Part shown: piece after piece, positions 51,898 through 60,253 of the stretch | Layout of the letters: every line of letters starts with the position of its first letter | Position numbering within the stretch: the first letter of the stretch is position 1 | Assembly (NCBI RefSeq): GCF_021295335.1 | Contig: NZ_JAIWOT010000001.1 | Span: forward strand, 2,464,501-2,528,500 | DNA from: Komagataeibacter sp. FNDCF1 | Lineage (GTDB): Bacteria; Pseudomonadota; Alphaproteobacteria; Acetobacterales; Acetobacteraceae | Reading direction: 5' to 3' | DNA length: 64,000 nucleotides | Program-made: the position numbers and the translations under genes | Notes under the pieces: generated by a model | What the model was told of the DNA's origin: nothing | What the model saw: only the letters and a program-made list of their open reading frames with translations | Database searches by the model: none

Positions 51898-53728
51898 GGT
51901 CGTCCTGCCGCAGGCTGTCGGCATAGGCGGCAAGCATGGCGCCGACTTCCTGCCCGTCGGCCGCTTCCAGCGCGCGGGCCGCCATGCGCCGGCAGTCATC
52001 CATCCCCACCGCCCGGATCGCCCGCTTAACCCGTGGCACGGCGGAGGCATGCATGGAGAATGACCGTACCCCAAGCCCCACCAGCAGCGGCACGGCCTGC
52101 GGGTCGGACGCCATTTCCCCGCACAGGGAAACCGGCCTGCGCTGGCGCAGCCCCGCATCCGCCGCCATGCGGACCAGCCGCAGCACGGCAGGGTGCAACG
52201 GGTCATACAGCACGGTCATATCCCGTGCCGCGCGGTCGGCGGCAAGGGTGTACATGGTCAGGTCATTGGTACCGATGGAAAGGAATTCCGCTTCCTGCGC
52301 CAGGACATCGGCCATGAGGGCCGCGGCCGGTGTCTCGATCATGATGCCAAGCGGCGGCAGCGGATCGGGAATGTCGACCCCCCGGCGTCGCAGCCTGCGC
52401 CCGATGCGGGCATAGATGTCCCGCACGGCCCGCACTTCCCCCGCCGAGGACACCATGGGCAGCATCACCCGCACCGGCCCCGCCGTGGCCGCGCGCAGGA
52501 TGGCGGTGAACTGGGTCTCAAGGATTCCACGGTGCTGGAGCAGCAGCCTGATGCCGCGCACACCCAGCGCCGGATTGACATCGCTGCCGTCCCCTATGCC
52601 CATGCGCGACAGGGCATCACTGTTCTTCTCGCTGCCCCAGTCCACCACGCGGATCGTGACCGGATCGCCCGCCATGGCCTCGATCAGGGGGCGGTAGATG
52701 GCTTCCTGCCTGTCTTCATCGGGCAGGGTTTCAGCGTTCATGAACAGGAATTCGCTGCGCAGCAGCCCGATGCCCGCGGCACCGGACTGCGCGATCATGG
52801 GCAGTTCGGCCGGGATTTCCAGATTGGCCTGCAGCGTCACCACCTCCCCGCTGGAAAGGCGGGCAGGCAGGCGGCGCAGGCGGCCAAGCATCTGCCGCTC
52901 CCGCGCGTAGGCGGCGACATCCACCTTCGCCGCCGCCGCTGTGCGGGTGGAAGGCCGGATGACGACCCGCCCGGTCGTGCCATCCACCACCAGCCGCGTG
53001 CGCCGCCCGATCTGCGCCAGCAGCCCATGGGCGGCCAGTACAGCCGGAATGCCAAGGGCGCGGAGCAGGATGGCGGTATGGCCCGTGCTGCCGCCTTCTT
53101 CCGTTACCACAGCGGCAATGCGGGAGGGATCGATCAGGGCGGCGTCGGCGGGGCGGAGTTGTTCAGCCACCAGGATGGCCCCGTCAGGCAGCGTGGAAAA
53201 GGAACGGTAGGGCGTGCCGCTGAGGTTGCGGACCAGCCTGCGCCCGATTTCACGGAATTCGCCAGCGCGACGGCGCGCGGCCACCGCGTCCTCTCCCTCG
53301 GGCGCGGGGCGGCCGGGCGGGGCGAGCATGACGGTGGCCAGTGCCTCGGTTTCCTGCAGGACTGCGGCTTCGGCCACCATGCCCTGCGCCAGCCGGGCCT
53401 CTATGCCGCGCCGCAGGCGGGAGGGACCAAGCATGCGGCGGTAGACTTCCAGCAGCGAGCCGATTTCCACCTGACCGTCCTCGGGCAGCAGGGCCAGGCG
53501 TTCGTGCAGCCTGCGCAACTGGGCGGCGGAGCGGCCGATCGCCTCATGCAGGCGGGTGCGTTCGTGTTCGGGGTCGCAGTCACGCCGCGCGGTATCAACC
53601 GGCGGTGGCACGGGTTCATGCGCGACGGCGGCATGGCCGATGGCAACACCGGGGGAGACGGGCTGCCCCTCCAGCCGGACTTCGCCACTACGCGGACCAC
53701 GCGCGGGACGACGTTCAGCCGTCTTCAT
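51890..53728 (-). CDS. ptsI: PTS enzyme I
   Basis: Phosphoenolpyruvate-protein phosphotransferase (612 aa from this ATG). The phosphohistidine is His217 in EEGGSTGHTAILLRALG. The usual Ser before it (TSH) is Gly here. The PEP-binding half has GIGLLRSEFLFM, RVVDWGSEKNSDAL, LGIMIETPAAALMA, SIGTNDLTMYTLAADR and the acid cysteine in SLCGEMASDP. There is no N-terminal GAF, so it is not the nitrogen-type PtsP. The start overlaps the ptsH end by 14 bp. Confidence 0.93.
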   Translation of the reverse strand: MKTAERRPARGPRSGEVRLEGQPVSPGVAIGHAAVAHEPVPPPVDTARRDCDPEHERTRLHEAIGRSAAQLRRLHERLALLPEDGQVEIGSLLEVYRRMLGPSRLRRGIEARLAQGMVAEAAVLQETEALATVMLAPPGRPAPEGEDAVAARRRAGEFREIGRRLVRNLSGTPYRSFSTLPDGAILVAEQLRPADAALIDPSRIAAVVTEEGGSTGHTAILLRALGIPAVLAAHGLLAQIGRRTRLVVDGTTGRVVIRPSTRTAAAAKVDVAAYARERQMLGRLRRLPARLSSGEVVTLQANLEIPAELPMIAQSGAAGIGLLRSEFLFMNAETLPDEDRQEAIYRPLIEAMAGDPVTIRVVDWGSEKNSDALSRMGIGDGSDVNPALGVRGIRLLLQHRGILETQFTAILRAATAGPVRVMLPMVSSAGEVRAVRDIYARIGRRLRRRGVDIPDPLPPLGIMIETPAAALMADVLAQEAEFLSIGTNDLTMYTLAADRAARDMTVLYDPLHPAVLRLVRMAADAGLRQRRPVSLCGEMASDPQAVPLLVGLGVRSFSMHASAVPRVKRAIRAVGMDDCRRMAARALEAADGQEVGAMLAAYADSLRQDDHG

Positions 53729-53999
53729 CAAAACCGGCCCCGACCAGTCTGACAAGGGCCGCGAGTGCGGGCGCCCCCTGCGGGCCGCGTGCCGTAATGC
53801 CGATTGTCTCGCCCCTGCCGGCACCCAGCATCATGAGCCCCATGATCGAATGCCCCGACACCGTCATGCCCGCATGGGTCACGTCGATCTCCGCCGCGTA
53901 TTTTTCCGCCATGGTCACGAATTTCGCGGCGGCGCGTGCGTGCAGCCCGCGCTGGTTCACGATTTCCACATCCACGCGTACGGCCGTGCCCTGCGCCAT
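53715..53999 (-). CDS. ptsH: HPr phosphocarrier protein
   Basis: A 94 aa HPr. The phosphorylation His20 lies in NQRGLHARAAAKFV, and the regulatory serine Ser51 in SGHSIMGLMMLGAGRGE, the site used by HprK. An alternative ATG at 54014 would add five residues and overlap the manX gene by 11 bp. It is part of an overlapping chain with the EIIA and enzyme I genes. Confidence 0.94.
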   Translation of the reverse strand: MAQGTAVRVDVEIVNQRGLHARAAAKFVTMAEKYAAEIDVTHAGMTVSGHSIMGLMMLGAGRGETIGITARGPQGAPALAALVRLVGAGFDEDG

Positions 54000-54003
54000 G
54001 GGG

Positions 54004-54465
54004 TCAGCCACCATGGCCTGCCACGCTGTCCGCCTCACCCGCCACGCATTCGCCCGCACCCGTCAGGCACGCGGCCGGCAGGTGGGAGGCAACCGAGATG
54101 TAGCGCCGCCCCGCTTCTTCCGCACCACTCAGGCATTCACGCATGCCCGCGTGCCCGCGCATCTGCGCAAGCTTGACCAGCATGGGCATGTTCACCCCCG
54201 TCAGTACTTCCACCCGGTCGTTTTCCAGCACCGATACCGCAACGTTGGAGGGCGTGCTGCCGAACATGTCGGTCAGCAGGATGACGCCCTGCCCGCTATC
54301 AACCGAGTCGATGGCCTGCTGCAGCGCAAGCCTGCACGTACCGGGCAGCGTGGTCGCGGTGACGTTGAACACCGCCGCCTGCGCCTGCGGGCCGACAACA
54401 TGTTCGAGTTCCCCCTTCAGGGTCTCGCCCAGGACACCATGCATGACGAATACAAGACCGATCAT
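54004..54465 (-). CDS. mannose-family PTS EIIA protein
   Basis: A 153 aa EIIA of the Man family with the phosphorylated His9 in GLVFVMHGVLGETL. LLTDMFGSTPSNVAVSVLE and LTGVNMPMLVKLA are typical family blocks. No EIIB, EIIC or EIID gene follows, so this protein probably acts in regulation and not in sugar uptake. The start overlaps the rapZ stop as ATGA. The C-terminal 25 residues are unusually Gly/Ala-rich. Confidence 0.9.
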   Translation of the reverse strand: MIGLVFVMHGVLGETLKGELEHVVGPQAQAAVFNVTATTLPGTCRLALQQAIDSVDSGQGVILLTDMFGSTPSNVAVSVLENDRVEVLTGVNMPMLVKLAQMRGHAGMRECLSGAEEAGRRYISVASHLPAACLTGAGECVAGEADSVAGHGG

Positions 54466-55442
54466 TTCCGGGGTGTCTGCTCCGTTGTTTCCGCCTGCCC
54501 GCGCGGGCGGCTGGCCCAGCGCCAGCTGCTGCGGCCCTGCCGGGCCAGTTCACGATGCATGATCACCACCGGCCACGCATCATGATGGGGGCTGCCCACC
54601 TGCTGCGCAAGCCTGAGCGCCATCGCTTCCACCAGGGTTACGGAGCGGTGCCGCCCGCCCGAACAGCCTATGGCGATGGTGGCGTATTTCTTTCCCTCGC
54701 GCACGAAGCGCGGCAGCACCAGTTCCAGCAGGCCGACCATCCGGTCGAGGAATTCCTGGTAATCGGGGTCGCGCGCCACATATTCGGCCACCGGCGCATC
54801 CAGCCCGGTCATGGCCGAAAGTGCCGGGTCATAATAGGGGTTGGTCAGGAAGCGGGCGTCGAACACCATGTCCGCCTCCCGCGGGACACCGGCGGGAAAG
54901 GCGAAGGACATCAGCGCCACCGTCAGCCCGTCCAGCCCGCCTGCCGACCATTCGCCAAACCGGGCCTCCACCAGCTGCCGCAGTTCGGGCGGCGGCAGGT
55001 CGGAGGTATCGATCACCACGTCGGCGGCTTCGCGCAGGGGGGAGGTAAGGGGAATTTCCGCCTCGATCCCTTCCTTTACGGTGCCGTGCACGGCCTGCGG
55101 ATGGCGCCTGCGGGTGGCGGTATACCGGCGCAGGAGCACGCTTTCCTCCGCCGTGGCGTAGATCAGTTCCGCATTCAGCGCCGGATTGACACGCAGCCGC
55201 GCAAGGGCGGCCAGCACGGCGGAGGCATCGAACCCGCGCGTACGCGAATCCACCCCGATCGCGACCGGCCGCTCGGCGCGGGCGACAATCTCGTCCAGCA
55301 TGCCAAGGGGGGGATTGTCGATCACCTCATGCCCCAGATCCTCCAGAATACGGAGAATCGAGGACTTGCCTGCCCCGGACAGACCGGTCACAAGCAGGAT
55401 GCGACGGGGGAGCGGTGTGTCTTCACGCATGGTGTCAGTCAC
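54462..55442 (-). CDS. rapZ: RNase adapter / nucleotide-binding protein RapZ
   Basis: P-loop protein (326 aa) of the RapZ/YvcJ family. Walker A GLSGAGKSS (20-28), DNPPLGML, IGVDSRTRGFD, and the C-terminal block ATIAIGCSGGRHRSV that forms the RNA and ligand-binding domain are present. In enterobacteria RapZ regulates glucosamine-6-phosphate synthase through small RNAs. Here its place between hprK and the PTS genes points to a signalling role, details unknown. Confidence 0.93.
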   Translation of the reverse strand: MTDTMREDTPLPRRILLVTGLSGAGKSSILRILEDLGHEVIDNPPLGMLDEIVARAERPVAIGVDSRTRGFDASAVLAALARLRVNPALNAELIYATAEESVLLRRYTATRRRHPQAVHGTVKEGIEAEIPLTSPLREAADVVIDTSDLPPPELRQLVEARFGEWSAGGLDGLTVALMSFAFPAGVPREADMVFDARFLTNPYYDPALSAMTGLDAPVAEYVARDPDYQEFLDRMVGLLELVLPRFVREGKKYATIAIGCSGGRHRSVTLVEAMALRLAQQVGSPHHDAWPVVIMHRELARQGRSSWRWASRPRGQAETTEQTPRK

Positions 55443-55564
55443 GCAAAACCCTGTTTCCTGTCAGCCATATGCCGGGTGACACATCGCTGTATCATGGCGG
55501 TGCCGAAACATGTTCCAGCATCCATTCTCCCCCGAATGGACAATAATAAAAAGGGGCTGCGGCA

Positions 55565-56008
55565 TCACATCTCTCCATCATCGAGCAACTGCCTGTATCC
55601 GGCAACGCAGTCCAGTATCAACCCGACCCGCGCCACGGCGGAAGGCTGTGCGGGATCAAGCAGGAATTCCGGCTGGCCCGTCACCGCATCACGCCCGGGC
55701 GGTGGCGGCAGGCGGGGCGCGTGGTCGCGTGATGAAACCAGCCGCGCCACGGCGGCGACACGCACGGGCCCATGCCATGCCATGCGCACGATTCCGATGC
55801 CGCGTACCTCCAGCAGTCCGGCCAGGGCGGGCGGGGCACTGGCCCACGGCCCGCGCAGGCAGACACGGTCATCCGCAACCAGCCCGTAGCCCGCATCCAC
55901 CAGCCGCAGCAGCAGATCCGACTTGTCCGCCCCGGACGGGCCGACAAGCAGGATGCCCTGCGCCCCCCGCGCGGCACAGGAGGCATGGATCTGGACCGGC
56001 TCATTCAT
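55565..56008 (-). CDS. hprK: short-form HPr kinase/phosphorylase with altered P-loop
   Basis: A 147 aa protein lacking the N-terminal half of Gram-positive HprK, as usual for alphaproteobacteria. It keeps HASC, a P-loop-like GPSGADKS (23-30), LVADDRVCL with the acidic pair and GLLEVRGIGIVR. In the P-loop the last glycine before Lys29 is Asp28, while relatives normally have GAGKS or GSGKS. Stop and other motifs are intact. The frame continues upstream, but homology begins at the ATG at 56008. It heads the pts cluster, 122 bp before rapZ, and is divergent from the RidA-like gene. Confidence 0.88.
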   Translation of the reverse strand: MNEPVQIHASCAARGAQGILLVGPSGADKSDLLLRLVDAGYGLVADDRVCLRGPWASAPPALAGLLEVRGIGIVRMAWHGPVRVAAVARLVSSRDHAPRLPPPPGRDAVTGQPEFLLDPAQPSAVARVGLILDCVAGYRQLLDDGEM

Positions 56009-56096
56009 GCCATATGGCCTATCGGGAAACGGGCTTTTGCGGGAAAGGAAAAATTTTTCATGGACAAAACATGACCGCTTTGTGATTTTGGGGTTA

Positions 56097-56450
56097 ATGG
56101 AAGAAAATACACCGTTCCACCCCCCGGCAGAGGTACACATCCGGCATCTGACCGGTGAGGACATGCAGACAGGAACATTCTCCCCCGATCTTTTTCCCCA
56201 GATCCGCCAAGCACTCGCCACGGGCATGGCCCGGCTGGCACGGCAGGGGATGGGGGCGGACAATGTGACCCGCATCGTGTTCACGCTCTGCGCGACTGAC
56301 GGTTTCGCGGCCTGTTTCCCGCTGCTCAATGACCTGTTCGGCCGCACCTGCCCGGCCACGACGCTGCGTCTGGTCAGCCCCTTCACCCAGCCCGGAAAGC
56401 TGGCGGAAATCGAACTGATCGCGCTGCCCGCGCAGGATGCGGAACAGTAA
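56097..56450 (+). CDS. RidA/YjgF-like protein
   Basis: A 117 aa protein of the RidA (YjgF/YER057c) fold: TGTFSPDLFPQIRQALATGM, GADNVTRIVFTLCATDGF, FPLLNDLFGRTCPATTL and the closing LAEIELIAL. In RidA the imine-hydrolysing arginine follows PA. Here the stretch reads PATTLRLVSP, so that arginine is a threonine and deaminase activity is doubtful. The ATG at 56097 is chosen because the homologous part starts soon after it. Divergent from hprK. Confidence 0.75.
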   Translation: MEENTPFHPPAEVHIRHLTGEDMQTGTFSPDLFPQIRQALATGMARLARQGMGADNVTRIVFTLCATDGFAACFPLLNDLFGRTCPATTLRLVSPFTQPGKLAEIELIALPAQDAEQ

Positions 56451-56509
56451 ACGGCCCGCGCGGATCAGGCCGGACATCGTTCATGACGGAATTTTCAAGA
56501 GAAGGATGG

Positions 56510-56585
56510 TGGTGGAGCTGAGGGGAATCGAACCCCTGACCTCCTCATTGCGAACGAAGCGCTCTCCCATCTGAGCTACAGCCCC
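56510..56585 (-). tRNA. tRNA-Ala (anticodon CGC)
   Basis: Minus-strand cloverleaf: acceptor GGGGCTG/CAGCTCC, D-arm GCTC...GAGC, anticodon arm CTTCG with loop TTCGCAA, giving CGC, and T-loop TTCGATT. CCA is encoded. The stem CTTCG/TGAGG has two G:T pairs. Decodes GCG. Confidence 0.96.
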
Positions 56586-56728
56586 ACAATCCTCGCGTGA
56601 TAAATACCCATGGGCCGGTGCAAGTCAAGATGCATTTTGCCCGGCCACATCCTTTCCAGCCAGCCATGACGCGTTCATGATGGTTGTATGGGAACCGTAC
56701 GGACACTAGATTCAGCTTCCCGTGCTTC

Positions 56729-57049
56729 ATGAAAGTTGGCCCGTTGCTCACCATCATCTTCAATCTGCTGTTCGAACTTATCCAGCTTTATACATGGGTC
56801 GTGCTGCTGGCATGCATCTTCAGCTTCCTGCTGGGGTTCGGCATCCTGGACCCGCGCAACCGGATCGTGTGGAACATTTCCAATTTCCTGTACCGCATGA
56901 CCGAACCGGTGCTGCAGCCGATCCGCAACATGCTGCCCAATATCGCCAATATCGATCTCAGCCCGCTCGTGCTGCTGCTGCTCATCCAGTACGTGCTGAT
57001 GCCGGTGCTGGGCAAGGTGTATGGCATGCTTATGGTCGGTATTGCATAA
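56729..57049 (+). CDS. YggT family membrane protein
   Basis: A 106 aa protein with two hydrophobic regions, IIFNLLFELIQLYTWVVLLA and LSPLVLLLLIQYVL, separated by the YggT loop (NFLYRMTEPVLQPIRNMLP). The family is widespread and poorly understood, with links to cell division and osmotic stress. The ATG at 56729 gives the family start; the frame is open to 56684. Confidence 0.9.
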   Translation: MKVGPLLTIIFNLLFELIQLYTWVVLLACIFSFLLGFGILDPRNRIVWNISNFLYRMTEPVLQPIRNMLPNIANIDLSPLVLLLLIQYVLMPVLGKVYGMLMVGIA

Positions 57050-57148
57050 AAGCCATGGCTGCGGGCTATCCCCGCCTGTTACGCGAAGGGTATGATGGGG
57101 CGATGGCCCCGGGGTTCCTTCGGGCCGGATTTCAGGAGTTGTGACTAG

Positions 57149-57598
57149 ATGAAAAAAACGAACCGTTTCCTGGCACTCATCGCGGCACTGCCGCTTGCGG
57201 CGGCGCTGTCGGGCGCACCGGCCCATGCGCAGGGCTTTGGCGGGCTGGGGGGCTCCTCCTCCGGTGGGCTGGGCAACGCGGCCAGCCTGCTTTCGGGCAG
57301 CGGGGTCAACATCCCCTCCGTCTCGTCACTGCCCTCGTCCAATGTCACGGGCCTGCTGAGCTACTGCGTGCAGAACAACTACCTGCAGGGCAACAGCCCC
57401 TCCACCCTGCTGTCCTCGCTCAAGCAGAAGTCGGGGCTGGATACGTCGGGCAGCCAGTACACCAATGGCCAGAACGGTATTCTCGATACCGGCAACGGCA
57501 ACACCTTCTCGCTTTCCTCGCTGGAGGGGAACCTGAAGCAGAAGGCCACCAAGAAGGTGTGCAGCGCCGTGCTGAAGCAGGGCAAGTCCCTGCTCTGA
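57149..57598 (+). CDS. DUF2501 (YjjA-like) exported protein
   Basis: A 149 aa protein with a clear signal peptide (NRFLALIAALPLAAALSGAPA, cut near AHA/QGF). A Gly/Ser-rich region follows, then the DUF2501 domain: NVTGLLSYCVQNNYLQGN, SLEGNLKQKATKKVCSAVL, with two conserved cysteines that could form a disulfide. AGGAG lies 10 bp before the ATG. Function unknown. Confidence 0.87.
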   Translation: MKKTNRFLALIAALPLAAALSGAPAHAQGFGGLGGSSSGGLGNAASLLSGSGVNIPSVSSLPSSNVTGLLSYCVQNNYLQGNSPSTLLSSLKQKSGLDTSGSQYTNGQNGILDTGNGNTFSLSSLEGNLKQKATKKVCSAVLKQGKSLL

Positions 57599-57626
57599 AG
57601 CCGGTCCGGATGTGCCGCCCGTTCAT

Positions 57627-58076
57627 TCAGAACGGGCGGACCACCACCATGATCACGATGATCATCATGAGAACGGTCGGCACCTCGTTCGCCATGCGGT
57701 AGAACCGTTCGGGCCGCGTATTGCGGTCACTGGCGAAATCCCGCCGCCACCGCCCGCATGCCCCGTTGAATCCCGCCATGGCCAGAACGCAGGCCAGCTT
57801 GGTCAGCCACCAGCCGGAATGCCAGTCGACCACGCCGGGAATGGATGACAGCAGCCCGCCAAAAATGAAGGTGCTGATCATGGCCGGCGTGGTGATGAAG
57901 CGCAGCAGCTTGTATTCCATCACCTTGAAGCGTGCGGATTCAGCCGATCCCGCCGCCACCTGGCAATGATAGACAAACAGGCGCGGCAGGTAGAACAGTC
58001 CCGCCATCCACGCAATGAACGACATGATGTGGAATGCCTTGAGCCACAGCATCCACGGCGCAAGCAGGTCAGCCAC
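57627..58076 (-). CDS. hemJ: protoporphyrinogen IX oxidase HemJ
   Basis: Four-helix membrane protein (149 aa) that oxidises protoporphyrinogen IX in many alphaproteobacteria. WLKAFHIMSFIAWMAGLFYLP carries the essential histidine, VMEYKLLRFITTPAMI follows, and HSGWWLTKLACVLAM and RMANEVPTVLM close the fold. It overlaps the HAD gene by 8 bp and lies two genes from hemE, consistent with heme synthesis. Confidence 0.93.
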   Translation of the reverse strand: MADLLAPWMLWLKAFHIMSFIAWMAGLFYLPRLFVYHCQVAAGSAESARFKVMEYKLLRFITTPAMISTFIFGGLLSSIPGVVDWHSGWWLTKLACVLAMAGFNGACGRWRRDFASDRNTRPERFYRMANEVPTVLMMIIVIMVVVRPF

Positions 58077-58782
58077 GTCCGCTCCCTCCCCTGCCCTGGC
58101 TGGTCAGGATGCGGCGCAGCAGCGGCACGAATTCATCCAGATGCGTAATGCGCAGCAGTCCCGGCCATGTGGGTGCCGGCAGATCCGCGGGCCGCAGCAG
58201 CACACAGCCCATGCCTGCCGCCTGTGCGGCGCGGGCGCCGGTATCGGTATCTTCCAGCACGATGCAGTTGCCCGGCGGCACGCCCTGCGCCTCTGCCCCC
58301 GCCAGGTAGACCGCGGGATCGGGCTTGGGCTGGCCCATGTCGCGCGCGGAGTGGATGACTTCGGGGGCAATCAGTCCATCCAGCCCGGTGCGGCCGAATT
58401 TGGCCTCCATCTCCGCCACCGAGGAATTGGAACCGATGCGGTAGGGCAGGCCCAGCGCCGCGACACCCCGCAGCATGGCGGCCGCACCATCAATGGTTTC
58501 CGCCTCGTTGCGCATCAGGGTAACAAGATTGCGCTGCATCCGGGCGGGCCAGTCTTCAGGCTGGGCAATGCCCTCCGCCTGTTCGATCTCGTGTTTGAGT
58601 GCCGTCAGCGCGTGACCGGCAAAGCGGTGGATGGCGTCCTCGTCACTGATCTCACGGCCATACTGCCGCAGGTCGCGGGCGATCATGCGGCATGACGGAC
58701 CTTCGCTGTCGATCAGGACCCCGTCACAGTCGAAAATGACCAGTTCAAGCGCGCCATCGGGGCGCAGGGCGGCTGGCAGCAT
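58069..58782 (-). CDS. HAD-superfamily phosphatase (PGP/beta-PGM-like)
   Basis: A 237 aa haloacid dehalogenase hydrolase with a helical cap. Motif I VIFDCDGVLIDSE (14-26), motif II IGSNSS, motif III KPDPAVYLAGAE and motif IV VLEDTDTGARAA are all present. DxDGVLxDSE suggests a sugar-phosphate phosphatase or phosphoglycolate phosphatase. Substrate not defined. It starts 4 bp after the hemE stop and overlaps hemJ, so the three form an operon. Confidence 0.87.
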   Translation of the reverse strand: MLPAALRPDGALELVIFDCDGVLIDSEGPSCRMIARDLRQYGREISDEDAIHRFAGHALTALKHEIEQAEGIAQPEDWPARMQRNLVTLMRNEAETIDGAAAMLRGVAALGLPYRIGSNSSVAEMEAKFGRTGLDGLIAPEVIHSARDMGQPKPDPAVYLAGAEAQGVPPGNCIVLEDTDTGARAAQAAGMGCVLLRPADLPAPTWPGLLRITHLDEFVPLLRRILTSQGRGGSGRG

Positions 58783-58786
58783 GATG

Positions 58787-59848
58787 TCAGACCTCCCTGA
58801 TGGTGCGGATCAGGTCACCCACATGTTCCGGCGGGGTAGAGGGGATCACGCCGTGACCGAGATTGAAGACATGCGGCCGTCCCTTCATGGCATCGCGGAT
58901 GGCACGGGCCTCGGCGCGCATGCCCTCACCGCCCGCCAGCACGCGGATCGGGTCGAGATTGCCCTGCAGCACCAGCGTGTCCGGCACCTTTTCCGCCACG
59001 GCCTTCATGTCGGCCCCGGTATCAAGCGCCATGGCGTTCACGCCCGTCACATGCCCGTATTCGATCGCCATCAGCCCGCCCAGGCGGGGAAAGCCGATGA
59101 CCGGCACGCCGGGGTGGCGGGCATTGATGATTTCGGTAATGCGCCGTGCGGGTTCGATCACATGCCTGCGGAACTGCGAGGGCGGCAGCAGGCCGGACCA
59201 GCTGTCGAACAGCATCACGGCCTCGGCCCCGGCCTCGATCTGGGCACAGAGCATGTCGGCGGTGGAGGTGGTGAGCAGGTCGATCAGCCGGTCAAAGAAC
59301 GCGGGATCGGTATAGGCCAGCCTGCGTGTCTCCTCGAACTCGCGCGAGCCATGGCCTTCCACCATGTAGCAGGCCACCGTGAAGGGGGCGCCCGCAAACC
59401 CGATCAGCGTGACCTGTCCCGGTTCAGCCGGACCGATCGCCTCGGGTCCGTCAACAGCCTTGCGCAGCCGCCCCAGCGTTTCCATGACCGGCTGGACCGC
59501 CCTGGCCACCCGCGTGGGATCGAGTCGCTCCAGATCGGCCATCGAACGCACCGGCCCCAGAACCGGGCCACGCCCGGCCACGAATTCCAGTGACTGTCCC
59601 ATCGCCCATGGCAGGATCAGGATATCGGAGAACAGGATGGCCCCGTCCATGCCAAAGCGGCGGATGGGCTGCAGCGTGATCTCGACCGCCATGTCGGGGG
59701 TCATGCAGCGGGTGATGAAATCGGCTTTTTCACGCAGGGCCCGGAATTCCGGCAGGAACCGGCCCGCCTGCCGCATCAGCCATACCGGAGGTGGCCATGT
59801 TGCCTCTCCCAACAGGGTGGCAAGCAGGGGTTTGCGTGTTTCAGTCAT
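58787..59848 (-). CDS. hemE: uroporphyrinogen decarboxylase
   Basis: Converts uroporphyrinogen III to coproporphyrinogen III (353 aa). PPVWLMRQAGRFLPEFRALR holds the substrate-binding Arg pair, ILFSDILILPWAMG and GFAGAPFTVACYMVEG follow, and GILTPxxTPPE is represented by GHGVIPSTPPEHV at the C-terminus. The ATG at 59848 is preferred over the frame opening at 59902. It is the leftward neighbour of the putative origin region, the arrangement known from other alphaproteobacteria. Confidence 0.96.
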   Translation of the reverse strand: MTETRKPLLATLLGEATWPPPVWLMRQAGRFLPEFRALREKADFITRCMTPDMAVEITLQPIRRFGMDGAILFSDILILPWAMGQSLEFVAGRGPVLGPVRSMADLERLDPTRVARAVQPVMETLGRLRKAVDGPEAIGPAEPGQVTLIGFAGAPFTVACYMVEGHGSREFEETRRLAYTDPAFFDRLIDLLTTSTADMLCAQIEAGAEAVMLFDSWSGLLPPSQFRRHVIEPARRITEIINARHPGVPVIGFPRLGGLMAIEYGHVTGVNAMALDTGADMKAVAEKVPDTLVLQGNLDPIRVLAGGEGMRAEARAIRDAMKGRPHVFNLGHGVIPSTPPEHVGDLIRTIREV

Positions 59849-59902
59849 TGATCCGTCGTTCTGTTTCGTTGTGGCCGGACTATCTCGTACTTTGCCAGCC
59901 AC

Positions 59903-60253
59903 GGATAGCGGGCAGGGACACCGCGCGCGCCTTTCAAAACAATAAAAGAAAAGAGAAAGAAATTTTTGGGGGTGTTTTAAGTGCTGTGAGTCATGGGGTA
60001 CCCACGTTTCCGAAAATGTACCCCATTTTTCCCACAGGGGGTACAGTTTCCGACTCCAAGGATTCCCGGGGGGGGTGGCGGGTTATCCAGATTGTACCGA
60101 CATAAGGCTGTGTACAACCCACCGCGAATGGACATGTACCCGTTGTCCCCGGTACTCGGTACGGCACAGAACTGTCTGGAGTACTATCCCCATGTACCCC
60201 AGTACTCCTGAGCCGGAAATTTTATCTTTCACTTCCACAGTACGGAGCATGCG
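59903..60253. other. candidate chromosomal replication origin (oriC), hemE-linked
   Basis: Part of a 405-bp gene-free stretch between hemE and maf. An A-rich strip (about 59937-59963) is followed by a dense field of GTAC words: fourteen between 59998 and 60320, where about one is expected. GANTC sites occur at 59988, 60052, 60061, 60263 and 60302. TTATCCAGA (60083-60091) differs in one base from a DnaA box, and TTTTTCCCACAG (60026) is a second, weaker candidate. Known alphaproteobacterial origins (Caulobacter, Rickettsia, Sinorhizobium) lie next to hemE. Inference, but well supported. Confidence 0.65.
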
